A stretch of DNA of 64,000 nt from positions 248,001-312,000 of the forward strand of contig NZ_CAMZOF010000002.1 of assembly GCF_947331435.1 (NCBI RefSeq), written 5' to 3'. Shown here piece after piece: positions 17,870 through 27,600 of the stretch. The translations under genes were made by a program, and so were the position numbers. Below the pieces are notes generated by a model. The model was not told the DNA's origin. It searched no databases and saw nothing but the letters and a program-made list of their open reading frames with translations. Source of the stretch: Pelagibius sp. Alg239-R121. GTDB taxonomy: Bacteria > Pseudomonadota > Alphaproteobacteria > Kiloniellales > Kiloniellaceae. The first letter of the stretch is position 1. Every line of letters starts with the position of its first letter.

Positions 17870-18610
17870 TTAATTACCAGCCTCCTTACGGCCTTTCATT
17901 TTCTTATAAATGACCGGCACCAGCGACAGGATGATCAAGCCGACAATCGGCAACAACACCTGGGGTTTGAAGATGATACCAAGGTCCGGCGTCTCACCTG
18001 CATCGAAGATCGCCCCCAGTCCGCTCCCCACACTGGTATAGACGAAGGTACCAGGGATGATGCCGAAAAAAGTCCCGATCACATAGTTGCGCAGCGAGAC
18101 TCCAAGGAAAGCCGGCACAAGATTGACCAGCCAAAAGGGGAACAGAGGGATAAAGCGCAGTACAAGCAGATAATTCAGCTCGTTTTCGCGAAAACCAGCC
18201 TCCATCTTTTGCACTGCCGGTCCCGCTTTGGCACGCAGGACGTCACCGAGAGCGGTCCTGGCAGCCAAAAACAGGAGTGTTGCCCCCAAGGTCGCTCCGA
18301 CCAGGACATAACCGCCCCCCAGAAAGGTGCCGAAAAGAAATCCGCCGCCTATTGTAAGGAAAAGACCGCCCGGAATGGAAAAGGCAGCTGCCAGGGTATA
18401 GGCACCGATAAAGGCGAGTGCGGCCAACAACGCCTGGCTTTCGACTTGACCCAACAACCACTCGCGGTTGTCTCTCAAGGTCTCGTAGCTCAAGTATTTG
18501 TGCCATCCTTGAGACAAGGCAAGGCCCAAACCGGCTACGATGATGATTGCGGGCAATATGCGTGCGAGGGAAAAACCGCCTGAAGCGGCTTGTTTTTTGG
18601 GTTCGGTCAT
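17870..18610 (-). CDS. TVP38/TMEM64-family (VTT domain) membrane protein
   Basis: The start at 18610 gives 246 residues; a longer frame to 18736 adds an unlikely leader. There is one N-terminal helix (about 17-35), then the VTT core with AFSIPGGLFLTIGGGFLFG and the FIPLFPFWLVNLVPAFLGVSL segment diagnostic of the DedA/TVP38 superfamily, then further membrane helices. Relatives are membrane homeostasis or lipid-flipping proteins; the exact role is unknown. It may be co-transcribed with the histidine kinase 98 bp downstream. Confidence 0.88.
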   Translation of the reverse strand: MTEPKKQAASGGFSLARILPAIIIVAGLGLALSQGWHKYLSYETLRDNREWLLGQVESQALLAALAFIGAYTLAAAFSIPGGLFLTIGGGFLFGTFLGGGYVLVGATLGATLLFLAARTALGDVLRAKAGPAVQKMEAGFRENELNYLLVLRFIPLFPFWLVNLVPAFLGVSLRNYVIGTFFGIIPGTFVYTSVGSGLGAIFDAGETPDLGIIFKPQVLLPIVGLIILSLVPVIYKKMKGRKEAGN

Positions 18611-18858
18611 AAAATCATTCTCTGCGAGTCTGTCGCTCAATAGCAAGCGCGGGGTGCCGGGTCCCACGAAGTTTTGAAAGCCCGTGACTCCGCCAAATTC
18701 CGAAAAGAAACACTCCCGGACACCCCAGCTGAGCATGGGATTTGGTTTAACATCGCTTTGCGAAAGATACGTTAACGAACGCTTACCCTGTTTTTCCCTA
18801 AAAATTGCTGGCGATTGGGCTTTTCCATCACTTAATGAAAGAATGCTCGAGCGTGCCG
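18611..18858. other. Upstream region of the rpmH operon
   Basis: This sits between the divergent TVP38 gene and the rpmH promoter. It is AT-rich in places (around 18765-18835), but I see no certain DnaA box cluster or RNA. Confidence 0.35.
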
Positions 18859-18887
18859 TTGACAGACGTAGAAGGCGCGCTTATACA
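18859..18887 (+). promoter_or_regulatory. Sigma70-type promoter of rpmH-rnpA
   Basis: A perfect TTGACA (18859-18864) and TATACA (18882-18887) are separated by 17 bp, 44 bp before the rpmH start. This is the strongest housekeeping promoter match I found in the window and fits the high expression of L34. Confidence 0.85.
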
Positions 18888-18930
18888 GCCTCGTCATTTT
18901 CCAACCATCCGTACTACGGAGAGTATTGCA

Positions 18931-19065
18931 GTGAAGCGCACATTTCAGCCCAGCGTGCTGGTCCGCAAGCGCCGCCATGGGTTTCGCGCCCGCAAAGCGA
19001 CCGTCGGCGGACGTAAAGTCCTGGTATCCCGTCGAGCCAAAGGCCGTAAACGTCTGTCTGCGTAA
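18931..19065 (+). CDS. rpmH: 50S ribosomal protein L34
   Basis: The product has 44 residues from a GTG start, preceded by [27 protein letters not shown] then [20 protein letters not shown]. This is the classic highly basic L34. It is a structural protein of the large ribosomal subunit. The gene heads the conserved chain with rnpA, starting 4 bp after its stop. Confidence 0.98.
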   Translation: MKRTFQPSVLVRKRRHGFRARKATVGGRKVLVSRRAKGRKRLSA

Positions 19066-19069
19066 CCCG

Positions 19070-19534
19070 ATGACGCCGACCATCGGGCGCTTGAAAAGGC
19101 GTCCAGAATTCCTCAAGGTGGCGGCGGCGCGGTGCAAGTGGGTAGCTCCCGGCCTTATTCTGCAGGTTTTGCAGCGTGGGTCATCCGGTGAGTCGTACGA
19201 TCATACCGCGCCAAGCGGCGAAGATCTGCGCGTTGGCTTTACCGTCAGCCGAAAGGTTGGTAACGCGGTAAAGCGCAATCGTGCACGTCGTCGGTTGCGT
19301 GCGGCTGTGGACGAGGTCATGCCGGAACTCGGGCGTCCTGGTCACGATTATGTCGTGATTGGTCGCGGGTCGACCTTGACCCGCGATTTCGAAGATCTGA
19401 AGTCGGATCTGCGTGTGGCAATCTCACGCGCATCGACGAACAAGGGCTTCGAGAGCAAACGAGGTTCAAAAGGCCGCAAGGGACCCCCCCGCGGTCCAAA
19501 GACCAACCGGGGGCCCGAAGGGAGCGGAGTATGA
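19070..19534 (+). CDS. rnpA: Ribonuclease P protein component
   Basis: The ATG at 19070 gives 154 residues ([20 protein letters not shown]). The family signature [20 protein letters not shown] is present. It is the protein subunit that helps the RNA subunit process tRNA 5' ends. The C-terminus carries a tail of about 30 residues rich in Lys, Arg, Gly and Pro after the conserved domain, longer than the usual protein of about 120 residues. The stop overlaps the yidD start (ATGA). Confidence 0.96.
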   Translation: MTPTIGRLKRRPEFLKVAAARCKWVAPGLILQVLQRGSSGESYDHTAPSGEDLRVGFTVSRKVGNAVKRNRARRRLRAAVDEVMPELGRPGHDYVVIGRGSTLTRDFEDLKSDLRVAISRASTNKGFESKRGSKGRKGPPRGPKTNRGPEGSGV

Positions 19535-19815
19535 AACTGATAAGCGGAGGCCTGATCGGTCTTGTTAGGCTCTATCAGTACGCCGTCTCTCCTCTCATGC
19601 CGCCACACTGCCGCTTCTATCCAAGCTGTTCTCACTATGCCTGTGAGGCATTGCGCGAACACGGCCCCCTGCGTGGGGGCTGGCTAACGCTTGTCCGGCT
19701 GCTGCGGTGTCACCCCTGGGGCGGCGAAGGTTACGACCCGGTGCCCGCACCAGAGCGGCATACAGCCGGCTGCAGCCAAGGCCTGCACACTCATCATTTT
19801 CACGAACGTCACTGA
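19531..19815 (+). CDS. yidD: Membrane protein insertion efficiency factor YidD
   Basis: The product has 94 residues with the YidD pattern [20 protein letters not shown], then [11 protein letters not shown] and [15 protein letters not shown]. YidD is an amphipathic inner-membrane protein that aids YidC-dependent insertion. It starts within the rnpA stop and ends 12 bp before yidC. The His-rich end (HTHHFHERH) is an ordinary variable tail. Confidence 0.96.
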   Translation: MKLISGGLIGLVRLYQYAVSPLMPPHCRFYPSCSHYACEALREHGPLRGGWLTLVRLLRCHPWGGEGYDPVPAPERHTAGCSQGLHTHHFHERH

Positions 19816-19827
19816 GCAAACGGCACC

Positions 19828-21618
19828 ATGGGACAACAGGACCAAAGAAACCTCTTTCTCGCGATCGTTCTGTCGCTTGCTATCTTGCTGGGATTCCAGT
19901 TCTTCCTGCCGCAAGAACCACCGTTGGAAGTGCCGCAGACCAGCGAGCAAACCGCTGGGCAGGCGGGAACGGCGCCAAGCGCCATACCAGGCGCCGGCGT
20001 ATCACCCTCAGCGCCTTCCATACCCGGCGCTCCCGACGCAGCCAACATCACGGCCGCACAGTCGCGTGGCGATGTGTTGGCTTCTGCCGCACGGGTTGCT
20101 ATCGAAACTCCGAAACTAAAAGGCTCGATCTCGCTCACGGGCGGACGACTGGACGATTTGGTTTTAACGCAGCTGCGGGAGACCCTGGAGGAAGGCAGTC
20201 CCAACATCGTTCTCTTGTCCCCGTTCGGCACTCCGACCCCCTATTTCGCGGACTTTGGCTGGTTAAACACCGGTACCACGGTTGCCATGCCTGACTCGAC
20301 GACCGTTTGGACCGCGGACCGCAATAGCCTTACGCCGCAACAGTCCGTCACTTTGCGCTGGGACAATGGCCAGGGTCTGCAGTTCGAGAAAACATTCGAA
20401 GTCGACGAAAACTATCTGTTTACGATCCATCAGCGTGTCGTAAACAACAGTGACAAGCCCTTCAGCGCTTCACCCTACGGCCTGATCAATCGCACAGGGA
20501 CGCCTGAAACTCTGGGTTTCTATATCCTTCACGAAGGATTGGTGGGCGTCCTGAACGAGAATCTCCAGGAAATCGATTACAGCGACGTTCTGGAAGCAGA
20601 AAAGGGTACCATCAGCGAAACCTCCAACGGCGGCTGGTTGGGAATCACCGATAAGTATTGGGGCACAGCGCTAATCCCAGACCAGTCGGTCACCATTAAC
20701 ACCCGTTTCTACAGCCAATCGAGTGGCGGAACCGAAAAGTACCAAACCGACTATCTCTACAAGGACGGGCTGGTCGCAGCGCCGGGCAGTTCGGTCGAAA
20801 CCACCAATTCGCTGTTCGCAGGCGCAAAGGTTGTTTCTCAAATCGACGGCTACGAGGAACGCCTGGGCGTCAAATTCTTCGACAAAATCGTCGACTTCGG
20901 CTGGTTCTATTACATCACCAAGCCGTTGTTTTACGCCCTTCATTGGCTCAACGAAAAAATCGGAAACTTTGGTGTAGCCATTCTGGTTCTGACGGTTTTC
21001 ATCAAACTGATCTTCTTCCCGCTCGCCAACAAGTCCTACAAGGCCATGGCGAAAATGCGCAAGTTGCAGCCGGAGATGTTGGAATTGCGCGAGCGCTTCG
21101 GCGACGACAAACAGCGTTTGAACCAGGAAATGATGGCGCTGTACAAGCGCGAGGGCGCCAACCCGATGTCAGGTTGCCTGCCGATCATTGTCCAGATTCC
21201 GGTCTTCTTTGCCCTCTACAAGGTCATGTTCGTTACCATTGAAATGCGGCAGGCGCCGTTTTTCGGCTGGATCAAGGATCTCTCGGCCCCCGATCCGACA
21301 TCAATTATCAATGGCTTCGGCCTGTTCCCCTGGGACGCGCCGGAACTCGGCGTCCTTAACGTCATCAATCTGGGTGTCTGGCCGCTGATCATGGGCATCA
21401 CCATGTTCCTGCAGCAGCGCCTGAATCCTCAACCGCCCGACCCAGTTCAGGCCAAGATCTTCCTGTTCATGCCGATCATGTTTACCTTCCTGCTGGCAAC
21501 CTTCCCGGCCGGTCTCGTGATCTACTGGGCCTGGAACAATACCTTGTCGATCATTCAGCAGGCCGTGATCATGAAGCGGGCTGGTGTACCTATCGGCAAC
21601 AAACCAGCCAAGACGTGA
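19828..21618 (+). CDS. yidC: Membrane protein insertase YidC
   Basis: The product has 596 residues. An N-terminal helix ([20 protein letters not shown]) is followed by a Pro/Ala-rich linker, a large periplasmic beta domain (about 90-350), and the conserved five-helix core from about 370 with [16 protein letters not shown] and [20 protein letters not shown]. It inserts and folds inner-membrane proteins alone or with SecYEG. It is in the rpmH-engB chain, with yidD upstream. Confidence 0.97.
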   Translation: MGQQDQRNLFLAIVLSLAILLGFQFFLPQEPPLEVPQTSEQTAGQAGTAPSAIPGAGVSPSAPSIPGAPDAANITAAQSRGDVLASAARVAIETPKLKGSISLTGGRLDDLVLTQLRETLEEGSPNIVLLSPFGTPTPYFADFGWLNTGTTVAMPDSTTVWTADRNSLTPQQSVTLRWDNGQGLQFEKTFEVDENYLFTIHQRVVNNSDKPFSASPYGLINRTGTPETLGFYILHEGLVGVLNENLQEIDYSDVLEAEKGTISETSNGGWLGITDKYWGTALIPDQSVTINTRFYSQSSGGTEKYQTDYLYKDGLVAAPGSSVETTNSLFAGAKVVSQIDGYEERLGVKFFDKIVDFGWFYYITKPLFYALHWLNEKIGNFGVAILVLTVFIKLIFFPLANKSYKAMAKMRKLQPEMLELRERFGDDKQRLNQEMMALYKREGANPMSGCLPIIVQIPVFFALYKVMFVTIEMRQAPFFGWIKDLSAPDPTSIINGFGLFPWDAPELGVLNVINLGVWPLIMGITMFLQQRLNPQPPDPVQAKIFLFMPIMFTFLLATFPAGLVIYWAWNNTLSIIQQAVIMKRAGVPIGNKPAKT

Positions 21619-21628
21619 ACCAGCGATC

Positions 21629-22324
21629 ATGGCAAAAAATCTCGAGCCAAGCTCGCCTCCCGGTCCAGATACCGGTGACGAAGCCGCACGGCAGCAGGCT
21701 TTGGAGACAGGACGTCTCCTTTTTGCCAAGGAATGCCAGTTCCTGACGGCTGCCGCCCAGGACGGCCAGCTGCCCGACCTCGGTTTGCCGGAAATTGCCT
21801 TCGCCGGACGATCCAATGTCGGCAAGTCGAGCCTGGTGAATGCCCTGACCGGGCGCAAGACGCTTGCCCGGACCTCACATACACCAGGTCGCACGCAGCA
21901 GCTCAACTTCTTCGGTCTCGGCGGCAGACTGGTTATGGTCGATCTGCCCGGCTACGGCTACGCACGGGCAGCCAAGACGGACGTCAAGCGCTGGACCGGC
22001 GTAACCCGCAATTATCTCAAGGGCCGGACGGAGCTCCGCAGAGTTTGCCTTTTGATCGATTCGCGCCATGGCCTCAAGGACAACGACCGAGAGATCATGG
22101 CGGAACTCGATGTCGCTGCCGTGTCCTATCAGGTGGTTCTTACCAAGACCGACAAGCTAAAACCTACAGGTCTCGCAACGGTTCTTAAAGCCGTTGAGAC
22201 TGAACTCGCGAAACACCCCGCCGCCCACCCTGAGGTCGCAGTCACCTCGTCGCACAAGACAAAAGGCATTGCCGAGTTGCGCGCTGCGCTCGCGACCCTG
22301 GCAGAGCCCGCGCCGGAACGTTAG
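21629..22324 (+). CDS. engB: Ribosome biogenesis GTPase EngB
   Basis: The start at 21629 ([10 protein letters not shown]) avoids overlap with yidC and gives 231 residues. G1 is [17 protein letters not shown]3 is DLPGYGYA, G4 is TKTDKL, all typical of the YihA/EngB family, which acts in 50S assembly. The first 40 residues are a poorly conserved extension. The next gene, argB, begins 9 bp downstream. Confidence 0.95.
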   Translation: MAKNLEPSSPPGPDTGDEAARQQALETGRLLFAKECQFLTAAAQDGQLPDLGLPEIAFAGRSNVGKSSLVNALTGRKTLARTSHTPGRTQQLNFFGLGGRLVMVDLPGYGYARAAKTDVKRWTGVTRNYLKGRTELRRVCLLIDSRHGLKDNDREIMAELDVAAVSYQVVLTKTDKLKPTGLATVLKAVETELAKHPAAHPEVAVTSSHKTKGIAELRAALATLAEPAPER

Positions 22325-22333
22325 ACTTCCCGA

Positions 22334-23242
22334 ATGACCAGCAAGAGTTTCAGCGACACCAAGCACTGGCTTAGAACCGCCCGGACGATCACCGAGGCTT
22401 TGCCGTTCATGCGCCGTTACACAGGCAAGACCTTCGTGATCAAATACGGCGGCCATGCCATGGGCAACCAGGAGCTGGCCGATATTTTCGCCAGCGACAT
22501 CGTGCTACTCAAACAGATCGGCATCAATCCGATCGTGGTTCACGGCGGCGGACCACAGATTGGACAAATGCTGGAGCGCCTTAAGGTGCAAAGCGAATTC
22601 ATCGACGGACTGCGCGTCACTGACGCTGCAACCGTGGAAATCGTCGAGATGGTGCTTTCAGGCTCGATCAATAAACAGATCGTCAGCTCAATCAACTCAG
22701 CCGGCGGCACTGCGATCGGTCTTTCCGGCAAGGACGGCGGCCTCATTCAAGCTACCAAACTGCGACGGACCAAACGCGACGAAGAATCGAACATCGAAAA
22801 GATCCTCGATCTTGGATTCGTGGGAGAGCCACACCGGGTAAATCCGCAAATCCTAACCTCCTTGGAGCGCTCGGGCATGATCCCGGTGATCGCCCCCATC
22901 GGACTTGGGGTCGATGGCCAGACCTACAACATCAACGCGGACACGGTGGCCGGTGCAGTCGCGGCGGCAGTAGGCGCATCCCGTCTGCTTTTGCTGACCG
23001 ACGTAGCCGGCGTGCTCGACAAAGATGGCAACCTGCTGACCGACCTCAGCACTGAAAAAGTTCGAGAACTGCGCAACGACGGCACCATCTACGGCGGCAT
23101 GATTCCGAAACTGGAGACCTGCGTAAACGCTGTCGAAAACGGGGTGGACGCTTCGGTGATCATCGACGGGCGGGTGCCGCATTCCATGCTTTTGGAAATC
23201 TTTACCGACCGGGGCATCGGGACCTTGATCGGCCGCAGCTAA
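22334..23242 (+). CDS. argB: N-acetylglutamate kinase
   Basis: The product has 302 residues. It has [13 protein letters not shown] (phosphate-binding Lys), [14 protein letters not shown], and the amino acid kinase [15 protein letters not shown] and [10 protein letters not shown] segments. It catalyses the second step of arginine synthesis, and the N-terminal helix ([10 protein letters not shown]-like [14 protein letters not shown]) suggests the arginine-inhibited hexameric form. It ends the rpmH chain; a convergent gene starts 16 bp later. Confidence 0.96.
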   Translation: MTSKSFSDTKHWLRTARTITEALPFMRRYTGKTFVIKYGGHAMGNQELADIFASDIVLLKQIGINPIVVHGGGPQIGQMLERLKVQSEFIDGLRVTDAATVEIVEMVLSGSINKQIVSSINSAGGTAIGLSGKDGGLIQATKLRRTKRDEESNIEKILDLGFVGEPHRVNPQILTSLERSGMIPVIAPIGLGVDGQTYNINADTVAGAVAAAVGASRLLLLTDVAGVLDKDGNLLTDLSTEKVRELRNDGTIYGGMIPKLETCVNAVENGVDASVIIDGRVPHSMLLEIFTDRGIGTLIGRS

Positions 23243-23258
23243 ACGCGTGTCGGCTGAT

Positions 23259-24497
23259 TTATGCGGTCTGAAAAAGCTTCAGTTGCAGGAGCATTTCCTT
23301 ATCCTCCATCGGGTAATCACCATCATTGACCGCGTGCAGCAGCTGGTTCGGCGGAATTCCACCCAGCTGCTGCTGGATCTGCATCGCGAAGCGCATGGAG
23401 CAATTGGCTTTCCAAGCCAGGGCCGTGACGCCCTTGGCGGATCGGGACGTCAGGATTTCGCCAACCTGGTCCGCCGGCAGCTCGGAACGCACAGCTAGTC
23501 CGGAACGAACCAATGCGCGATCGCCAGCGATCAGGGCTTCCGACAACGTCTCGTCGTCCAACTTTCCCGATGCGTGCAACTGTTCAGCCCGTTTGAAAGA
23601 GTCTTCGGCTTCGCCGGATTCCTCCGCTTCGAGCCGGCGATTCATTTCTGCTTCGAGGATCTGGGCCGTCTCTTCATCCAGTCCCGCACGCCGTTCCAGG
23701 CTTCTGAGCAGAGACTTGGCAACAAATGTAGCGAGCCGGCGCGTGGCCTTCGACGAAAGCTGAGGCCGTTCGACCAGGGGCTTATGCCAGGCTTCAACCT
23801 GCGGCGCCTGCTCAACCAGTTTATCGAGCATTTCCTCACGTATCTGAGCAGACTTGTTTTCGAGCAACGCGGTCACCGCCTCGCGATCCTCAGTAGTCAC
23901 AATGGCGTCGGTTACCGCCTCACCCAGGCCCTGGCGCCGGGAAATAGCGCTCAGGCGCCCGCTGGCACATCCACCATCGATGATCTCCAGGAGATCCTCG
24001 TCGCTCAGCAGTGGCGAAAACTGGAGGATTGGGTTTGCAACGACATCTTCGATGTCTTTGGCAAGGCGCCGGATCACGGCTGGCGGTGCGTGTGTTACGT
24101 CCTTTAAGGTATCGGCAAGCACCTGACGGACTCGCGTCGTCTGATCCTGCGCGAGAATATCCAGCACATCGTTGATGTAACGTTCGGCCTTCTCACGCTG
24201 ATCACTGTCCAACTCCGGACGCAGGGTTGAGATTTTCGACGCAAGGTCGATCCTGACGGATTCATCGCTGTCTCGAGCGAGGATCAAATCAGCCTGAACC
24301 GGTGTTTGGTTGTTCGACGCAATCTGACGGCGGACTTCAGCCGAGGGATCGTCCGCCATGTAATAGAGGATCTCGGGGCGAAGATCACTCCGCTGGGCCA
24401 GAGTTAACCGCACCGAGAGGTCGGAGTTCTTGGCAAGTTCCTTGGACTCTTCATAGGATATCGGTGTCTGATTGGACACAGCCGCTGTTTCCCCCAT
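23259..24497 (-). CDS. DUF2336 (HEAT-like) protein
   Basis: The product has 412 residues and is largely helical. The N-terminal half has repeated units resembling HEAT or LRV repeats (SDLSVRLTLAQRSDLRPEIL, YYMADDPSAEVRRQIASN, ARDSDESVRIDLASKIS). This matches DUF2336, a family common in alphaproteobacteria and often near signalling genes. Function is unknown; a scaffold or protein-binding role is inferred. It follows the diguanylate cyclase by 6 bp, so the two form one operon. Confidence 0.82.
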   Translation of the reverse strand: MGETAAVSNQTPISYEESKELAKNSDLSVRLTLAQRSDLRPEILYYMADDPSAEVRRQIASNNQTPVQADLILARDSDESVRIDLASKISTLRPELDSDQREKAERYINDVLDILAQDQTTRVRQVLADTLKDVTHAPPAVIRRLAKDIEDVVANPILQFSPLLSDEDLLEIIDGGCASGRLSAISRRQGLGEAVTDAIVTTEDREAVTALLENKSAQIREEMLDKLVEQAPQVEAWHKPLVERPQLSSKATRRLATFVAKSLLRSLERRAGLDEETAQILEAEMNRRLEAEESGEAEDSFKRAEQLHASGKLDDETLSEALIAGDRALVRSGLAVRSELPADQVGEILTSRSAKGVTALAWKANCSMRFAMQIQQQLGGIPPNQLLHAVNDGDYPMEDKEMLLQLKLFQTA

Positions 24498-24503
24498 TGT
24501 TCG

Positions 24504-26327
24504 TTACTCCTCAGCTTCGCCGGCCGGTGGGGCAACTTCGAACCCACCTTTTCCACGTCGCTTTGCCGCATACATCGCAGTGTCCGCCCGTTGCGCAAGC
24601 GACTCCAGATCCTCGTTTGAAGCCGGATCCCAGGCGGCGATGCCAAGGGAGAAGCCCAGTGGGTTGTCCGGAGCACCAGACTGCGCTCTCAACTGCGCGG
24701 ATGCCTGGATCAGCTCCTCGGCCTTTCGCTCGACCGCCTCGGCAGACATATCATCGAAGAAGAGAGCAAATTCATCGCCACCCAGACGCGCAGCAACATC
24801 GCGACTCCGCGTCTGGCCGCGCAGGATTTCGGTGACCGTCAAAAGCACGTCATCACCAGCCTGATGCCCGAAGCGGTCGTTGACCAGCTTGAAGTTGTCC
24901 AGATCGATGTAGAATAATGCTGCTGAACTGCCGCGTTTGCTGGCCCAATCGAAGCGAGATTCAAGAGCTTCACCAAAACTGCGACGGTTAAGCAAGCCGG
25001 TTAAGGGATCCGTGGCCGAAAGGCGTTCCAGTTCCTCCTGCCGGAGGAGTTGTCGATTAGCCAAGCCCAACTGGATGACCACCTCGCGCAAAACAAAGAG
25101 GTCTTCGGGGCGCCATGCCCGCATCCCCTCGTTCCGCCAGACTGTGGCGATACCGTTAATCTCGCCATCGTATTCTGTCGCCAGCGACAGCACGACGACG
25201 CCATCGTCACCGGTCTCGGCCTCGACAGCGCCTTTAAGGATCTCGTCGACTTGCGCCGACAGCAGCGCTTCTGGAATCGCTTCGCCTGCCTCTGCAGCAG
25301 CAACCATGCTGCCATCCTCGCTCTTGCGGTGAATGACAGCCCCAGTGGCAGGCAATGCCGGTAAAAGCGAACTGGCGGCGGCGGCAAGCATGCGTTCCGG
25401 CTCAATTTCATCGCGCACCATCCGCAGGATGTAACCCAGCAGCCGCTCGCGGTTCTGTGCGCCAGCGCGGGCAACTTCCTGACTTCGCAAGTCGGTCACG
25501 TCACGACAGAGGCCGCGAGCACCGCCCCAAACGCCGTTTGCAGTGGTAAGAGGCAAGGCGGTAACCAGCAAACAGACGCTTTCGCCCTCGGCATCGCGAA
25601 CCCAGCATTCCTGTTCGCTGACAGCCGAAGTCACGGTAAAAGGAGACACTCCAACTGCATCAGATAGCAACGACTTGGCAGAGATTCCAGCGAGCTCGGA
25701 AGCCGCATAGCCCAGAGCCCCCCTAGGGGAAACGAAGGTGAAATCACCGTCGGCATCTGTTTCCCAGGCAAAATCAGCCGAGATCTCTACCAAATCCTTG
25801 TAACGCTGCCGGGATTCAACCAATGCCGCGCGTAAACTCCGTTCCAGAGTGACGTCGCGTCCCAGCAACAAAGCTGCTGCGCCCTCCACCCAGGGGAGAA
25901 CGGCAACATCGAAAGCCTGAACGACGGGTGCGTTCTCCGCCATTGCTGTGCTGGCCTGCGCATTGATGCTGACATCCGGCGTAACGCCGCCTGCAGCTTC
26001 AAGCTCCTCTAGGCCGTTGGCCTGAGGTTTGGAGCGGACGAGCAGAGGATTGACCTGCGCCGCTTTACCGATCAGCGCCGCATCGATTGCCGCAAGCAAT
26101 TCAACTGGCGGCTCTCCGCGCAACAAGTCTGCAAGCGGATCGGCGTCAGCATTGGCACCCAGAACCAAACCGTTCCGGCCAACCACCATGGCTGCGCCAG
26201 GATAGCTCTCGAAGGGTCCGCCCGGTGCAAAAAGAGCCAAGTCGGCGAAACTGCCTGGCACAGCTTGCTCCGGCACGGCGTCTGGGCTCGGCTGCTCTGA
26301 AGCCTGTAACGGCTGTGTCTTCGCCAT
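24504..26327 (-). CDS. PAS/GAF-containing diguanylate cyclase
   Basis: The start at 26327 (MAKTQPLQASEQ) gives 607 residues; the extension to 26531 looks unconstrained. Regions in order: a PAS-like N-terminus (about 30-170), a clear PAS unit (YKDLVEISADFAWETDADGD), a GAF-like portion (about 310-440) and a C-terminal GGDEF domain. The active site GGDEF is at 516-520 with an RxxD product-inhibition site (RSRD) five residues upstream, so it should make c-di-GMP and be feedback regulated. No transmembrane segment is seen. Confidence 0.9.
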   Translation of the reverse strand: MAKTQPLQASEQPSPDAVPEQAVPGSFADLALFAPGGPFESYPGAAMVVGRNGLVLGANADADPLADLLRGEPPVELLAAIDAALIGKAAQVNPLLVRSKPQANGLEELEAAGGVTPDVSINAQASTAMAENAPVVQAFDVAVLPWVEGAAALLLGRDVTLERSLRAALVESRQRYKDLVEISADFAWETDADGDFTFVSPRGALGYAASELAGISAKSLLSDAVGVSPFTVTSAVSEQECWVRDAEGESVCLLVTALPLTTANGVWGGARGLCRDVTDLRSQEVARAGAQNRERLLGYILRMVRDEIEPERMLAAAASSLLPALPATGAVIHRKSEDGSMVAAAEAGEAIPEALLSAQVDEILKGAVEAETGDDGVVVLSLATEYDGEINGIATVWRNEGMRAWRPEDLFVLREVVIQLGLANRQLLRQEELERLSATDPLTGLLNRRSFGEALESRFDWASKRGSSAALFYIDLDNFKLVNDRFGHQAGDDVLLTVTEILRGQTRSRDVAARLGGDEFALFFDDMSAEAVERKAEELIQASAQLRAQSGAPDNPLGFSLGIAAWDPASNEDLESLAQRADTAMYAAKRRGKGGFEVAPPAGEAEE

Positions 26328-26577
26328 AATTGAACGCTCATCCTGAGGAACAAATGATGCAACTGATTGTGCCCGGGCCAATACCTTCAGCCCGCGATGG
26401 GAAGACTGCCTTAATCCCGTTAACAGCCGCTTAAATCCGGTCGTTCCCATCAAACAAGCCATGCTGGGCCGTTGTGGTTCCACACCCAGTTTTATTCGGT
26501 AAAACATGTAGTTAAACTGCGGAATCACCAATTCTTCGGCACTGCGTTCGAATGACGGCAGTTATACGTGGAATTCG

Positions 26578-27150
26578 CTAGATCGATGATGACCCCAGAT
26601 CCATGGCGAGATAGTAACTACAGGGACTCTCGCCATCGTTGCGATATACATGCCGACTGTCACCGGCATAGTAAATGCTGTCCCCAGCCTCAAGCTGGAA
26701 AATTATTCCATCGAGAATCAAGGTTAAAACACCCTGCTCAACAGCGAGATACTCCCGAGAACCCGGCCGATGCGGCCCGAATTCACCGGCGTCCACGCCT
26801 GGCTCAATGGTTGTCCGCATAAGCTCAAATTCGATTCCCGGCAGAACCGGCGAGAGAATTCTCCGTTGCCAGCCCGACCTGTCGTCCATCACAATCTGCT
26901 CATCGCGGCGCAATACCTCGACCCGCGGCAACGATTCGTCTTCGACTAGCCGGGCAATTGAGCTATTCAATGCCGTCGCGATCTGATGCAACACCTGGAT
27001 CGAAGCAACCTTTTCACCCCGCTCGACGGCCGACAGCATACTGACGCTGACGGTCGCGCGCTCCGACAAATCCTGCAGCGAAAAACCCCGCTTGAGACGT
27101 AGATTGCGAACACGGTCTCCGATCTCGGCGATATCCAGCGATTCCGTCAT
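26578..27150 (-). CDS. XRE-family regulator with C-terminal cupin domain
   Basis: The product has 190 residues: helix-turn-helix at about 12-65 (LRLKRGFSLQDLSERATVSV, SMLSAVERGEKVAS) and a cupin at about 110-182 (EYLAVEQGVLTLILDG, GDSIYYAGDSRHVYRN). This layout is that of small-molecule-responsive repressors of amino acid or polyamine catabolism. A near-perfect 20-bp palindrome 28 bp upstream of the start suggests autoregulation and control of the divergent small gene. Confidence 0.92.
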   Translation of the reverse strand: MTESLDIAEIGDRVRNLRLKRGFSLQDLSERATVSVSMLSAVERGEKVASIQVLHQIATALNSSIARLVEDESLPRVEVLRRDEQIVMDDRSGWQRRILSPVLPGIEFELMRTTIEPGVDAGEFGPHRPGSREYLAVEQGVLTLILDGIIFQLEAGDSIYYAGDSRHVYRNDGESPCSYYLAMDLGSSSI

Positions 27151-27178
27151 GGATTCAGGTGCTTCACTTTCGTAGAAT

Positions 27179-27198
27179 TATTCCTCTATAGTGGAATA
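27179..27198. promoter_or_regulatory. Candidate operator for the XRE-cupin regulator
   Basis: TATTCCTCTATAGTGGAATA is a 20-bp palindrome with only one mismatched symmetric pair (positions 7 and 14). It lies in the 91-bp region between the divergent regulator and small-protein genes. Its position is right for a shared operator. Confidence 0.65.
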
Positions 27199-27241
27199 TA
27201 GCAAATCAAAGCTGAGTCGGCCAGTACAGAAGGATATGTCA

Positions 27242-27553
27242 ATGCCAGGGAGTCGCGGCTCCAGATCGCAGCTTTGGCCTTATGGGCAGCGCACCCTGTC
27301 GGGCTATCGCGAACCCGAACTCCAGGCTTTGCGCGCGCCGAGCTCACCTTTGCCTGCCATCGGGCACAATAACGGACCGCCTCTGACCATTTCGAACGGC
27401 TGGGCCAAGATCTGCTGGAAAAAGGCTCAACAAGAAGCCTGGAAGACCCCACCTATCGAAGTGGTGCGCAGTCGAATGAAACGCGCCAAGGAGCTGGGCA
27501 TGAGCTACCGTGAATATACCTTGGAGATTCTGGAGCGCGGGCGTTATCTATGA
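27242..27553 (+). CDS. Small hypothetical protein with GHNNGPPL motif
   Basis: The ATG at 27242 is best placed, 8 bp after AGAAGGA; an ATG at 27236 is too close to it. The 103-residue product contains AIGHNNGPPL and a basic helical C-terminal half (EVVRSRMKRAKELGMSYREY, TLEILERGRYL). GHNNGPPL-containing small proteins recur in alphaproteobacteria without a known function. It is divergent from the XRE regulator and may be its target. Confidence 0.6.
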   Translation: MPGSRGSRSQLWPYGQRTLSGYREPELQALRAPSSPLPAIGHNNGPPLTISNGWAKICWKKAQQEAWKTPPIEVVRSRMKRAKELGMSYREYTLEILERGRYL

Positions 27554-27600
27554 TCAGTGGATGACCACGATGCGATTGATTAATCGGTGTGACGAGCGTG

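Noticed and set aside
17852-18583. A plus-strand 243-codon frame opposite the TVP38 protein
   Set aside because: Gln/Asp/Lys-rich with no family; it is the shadow of hydrophobic codons in the real membrane protein.
18611-18930. Replication origin next to rpmH
   Set aside because: No cluster of clear DnaA boxes and no dnaA or gidA/parAB genes nearby; the interval is explained by the rpmH promoter.
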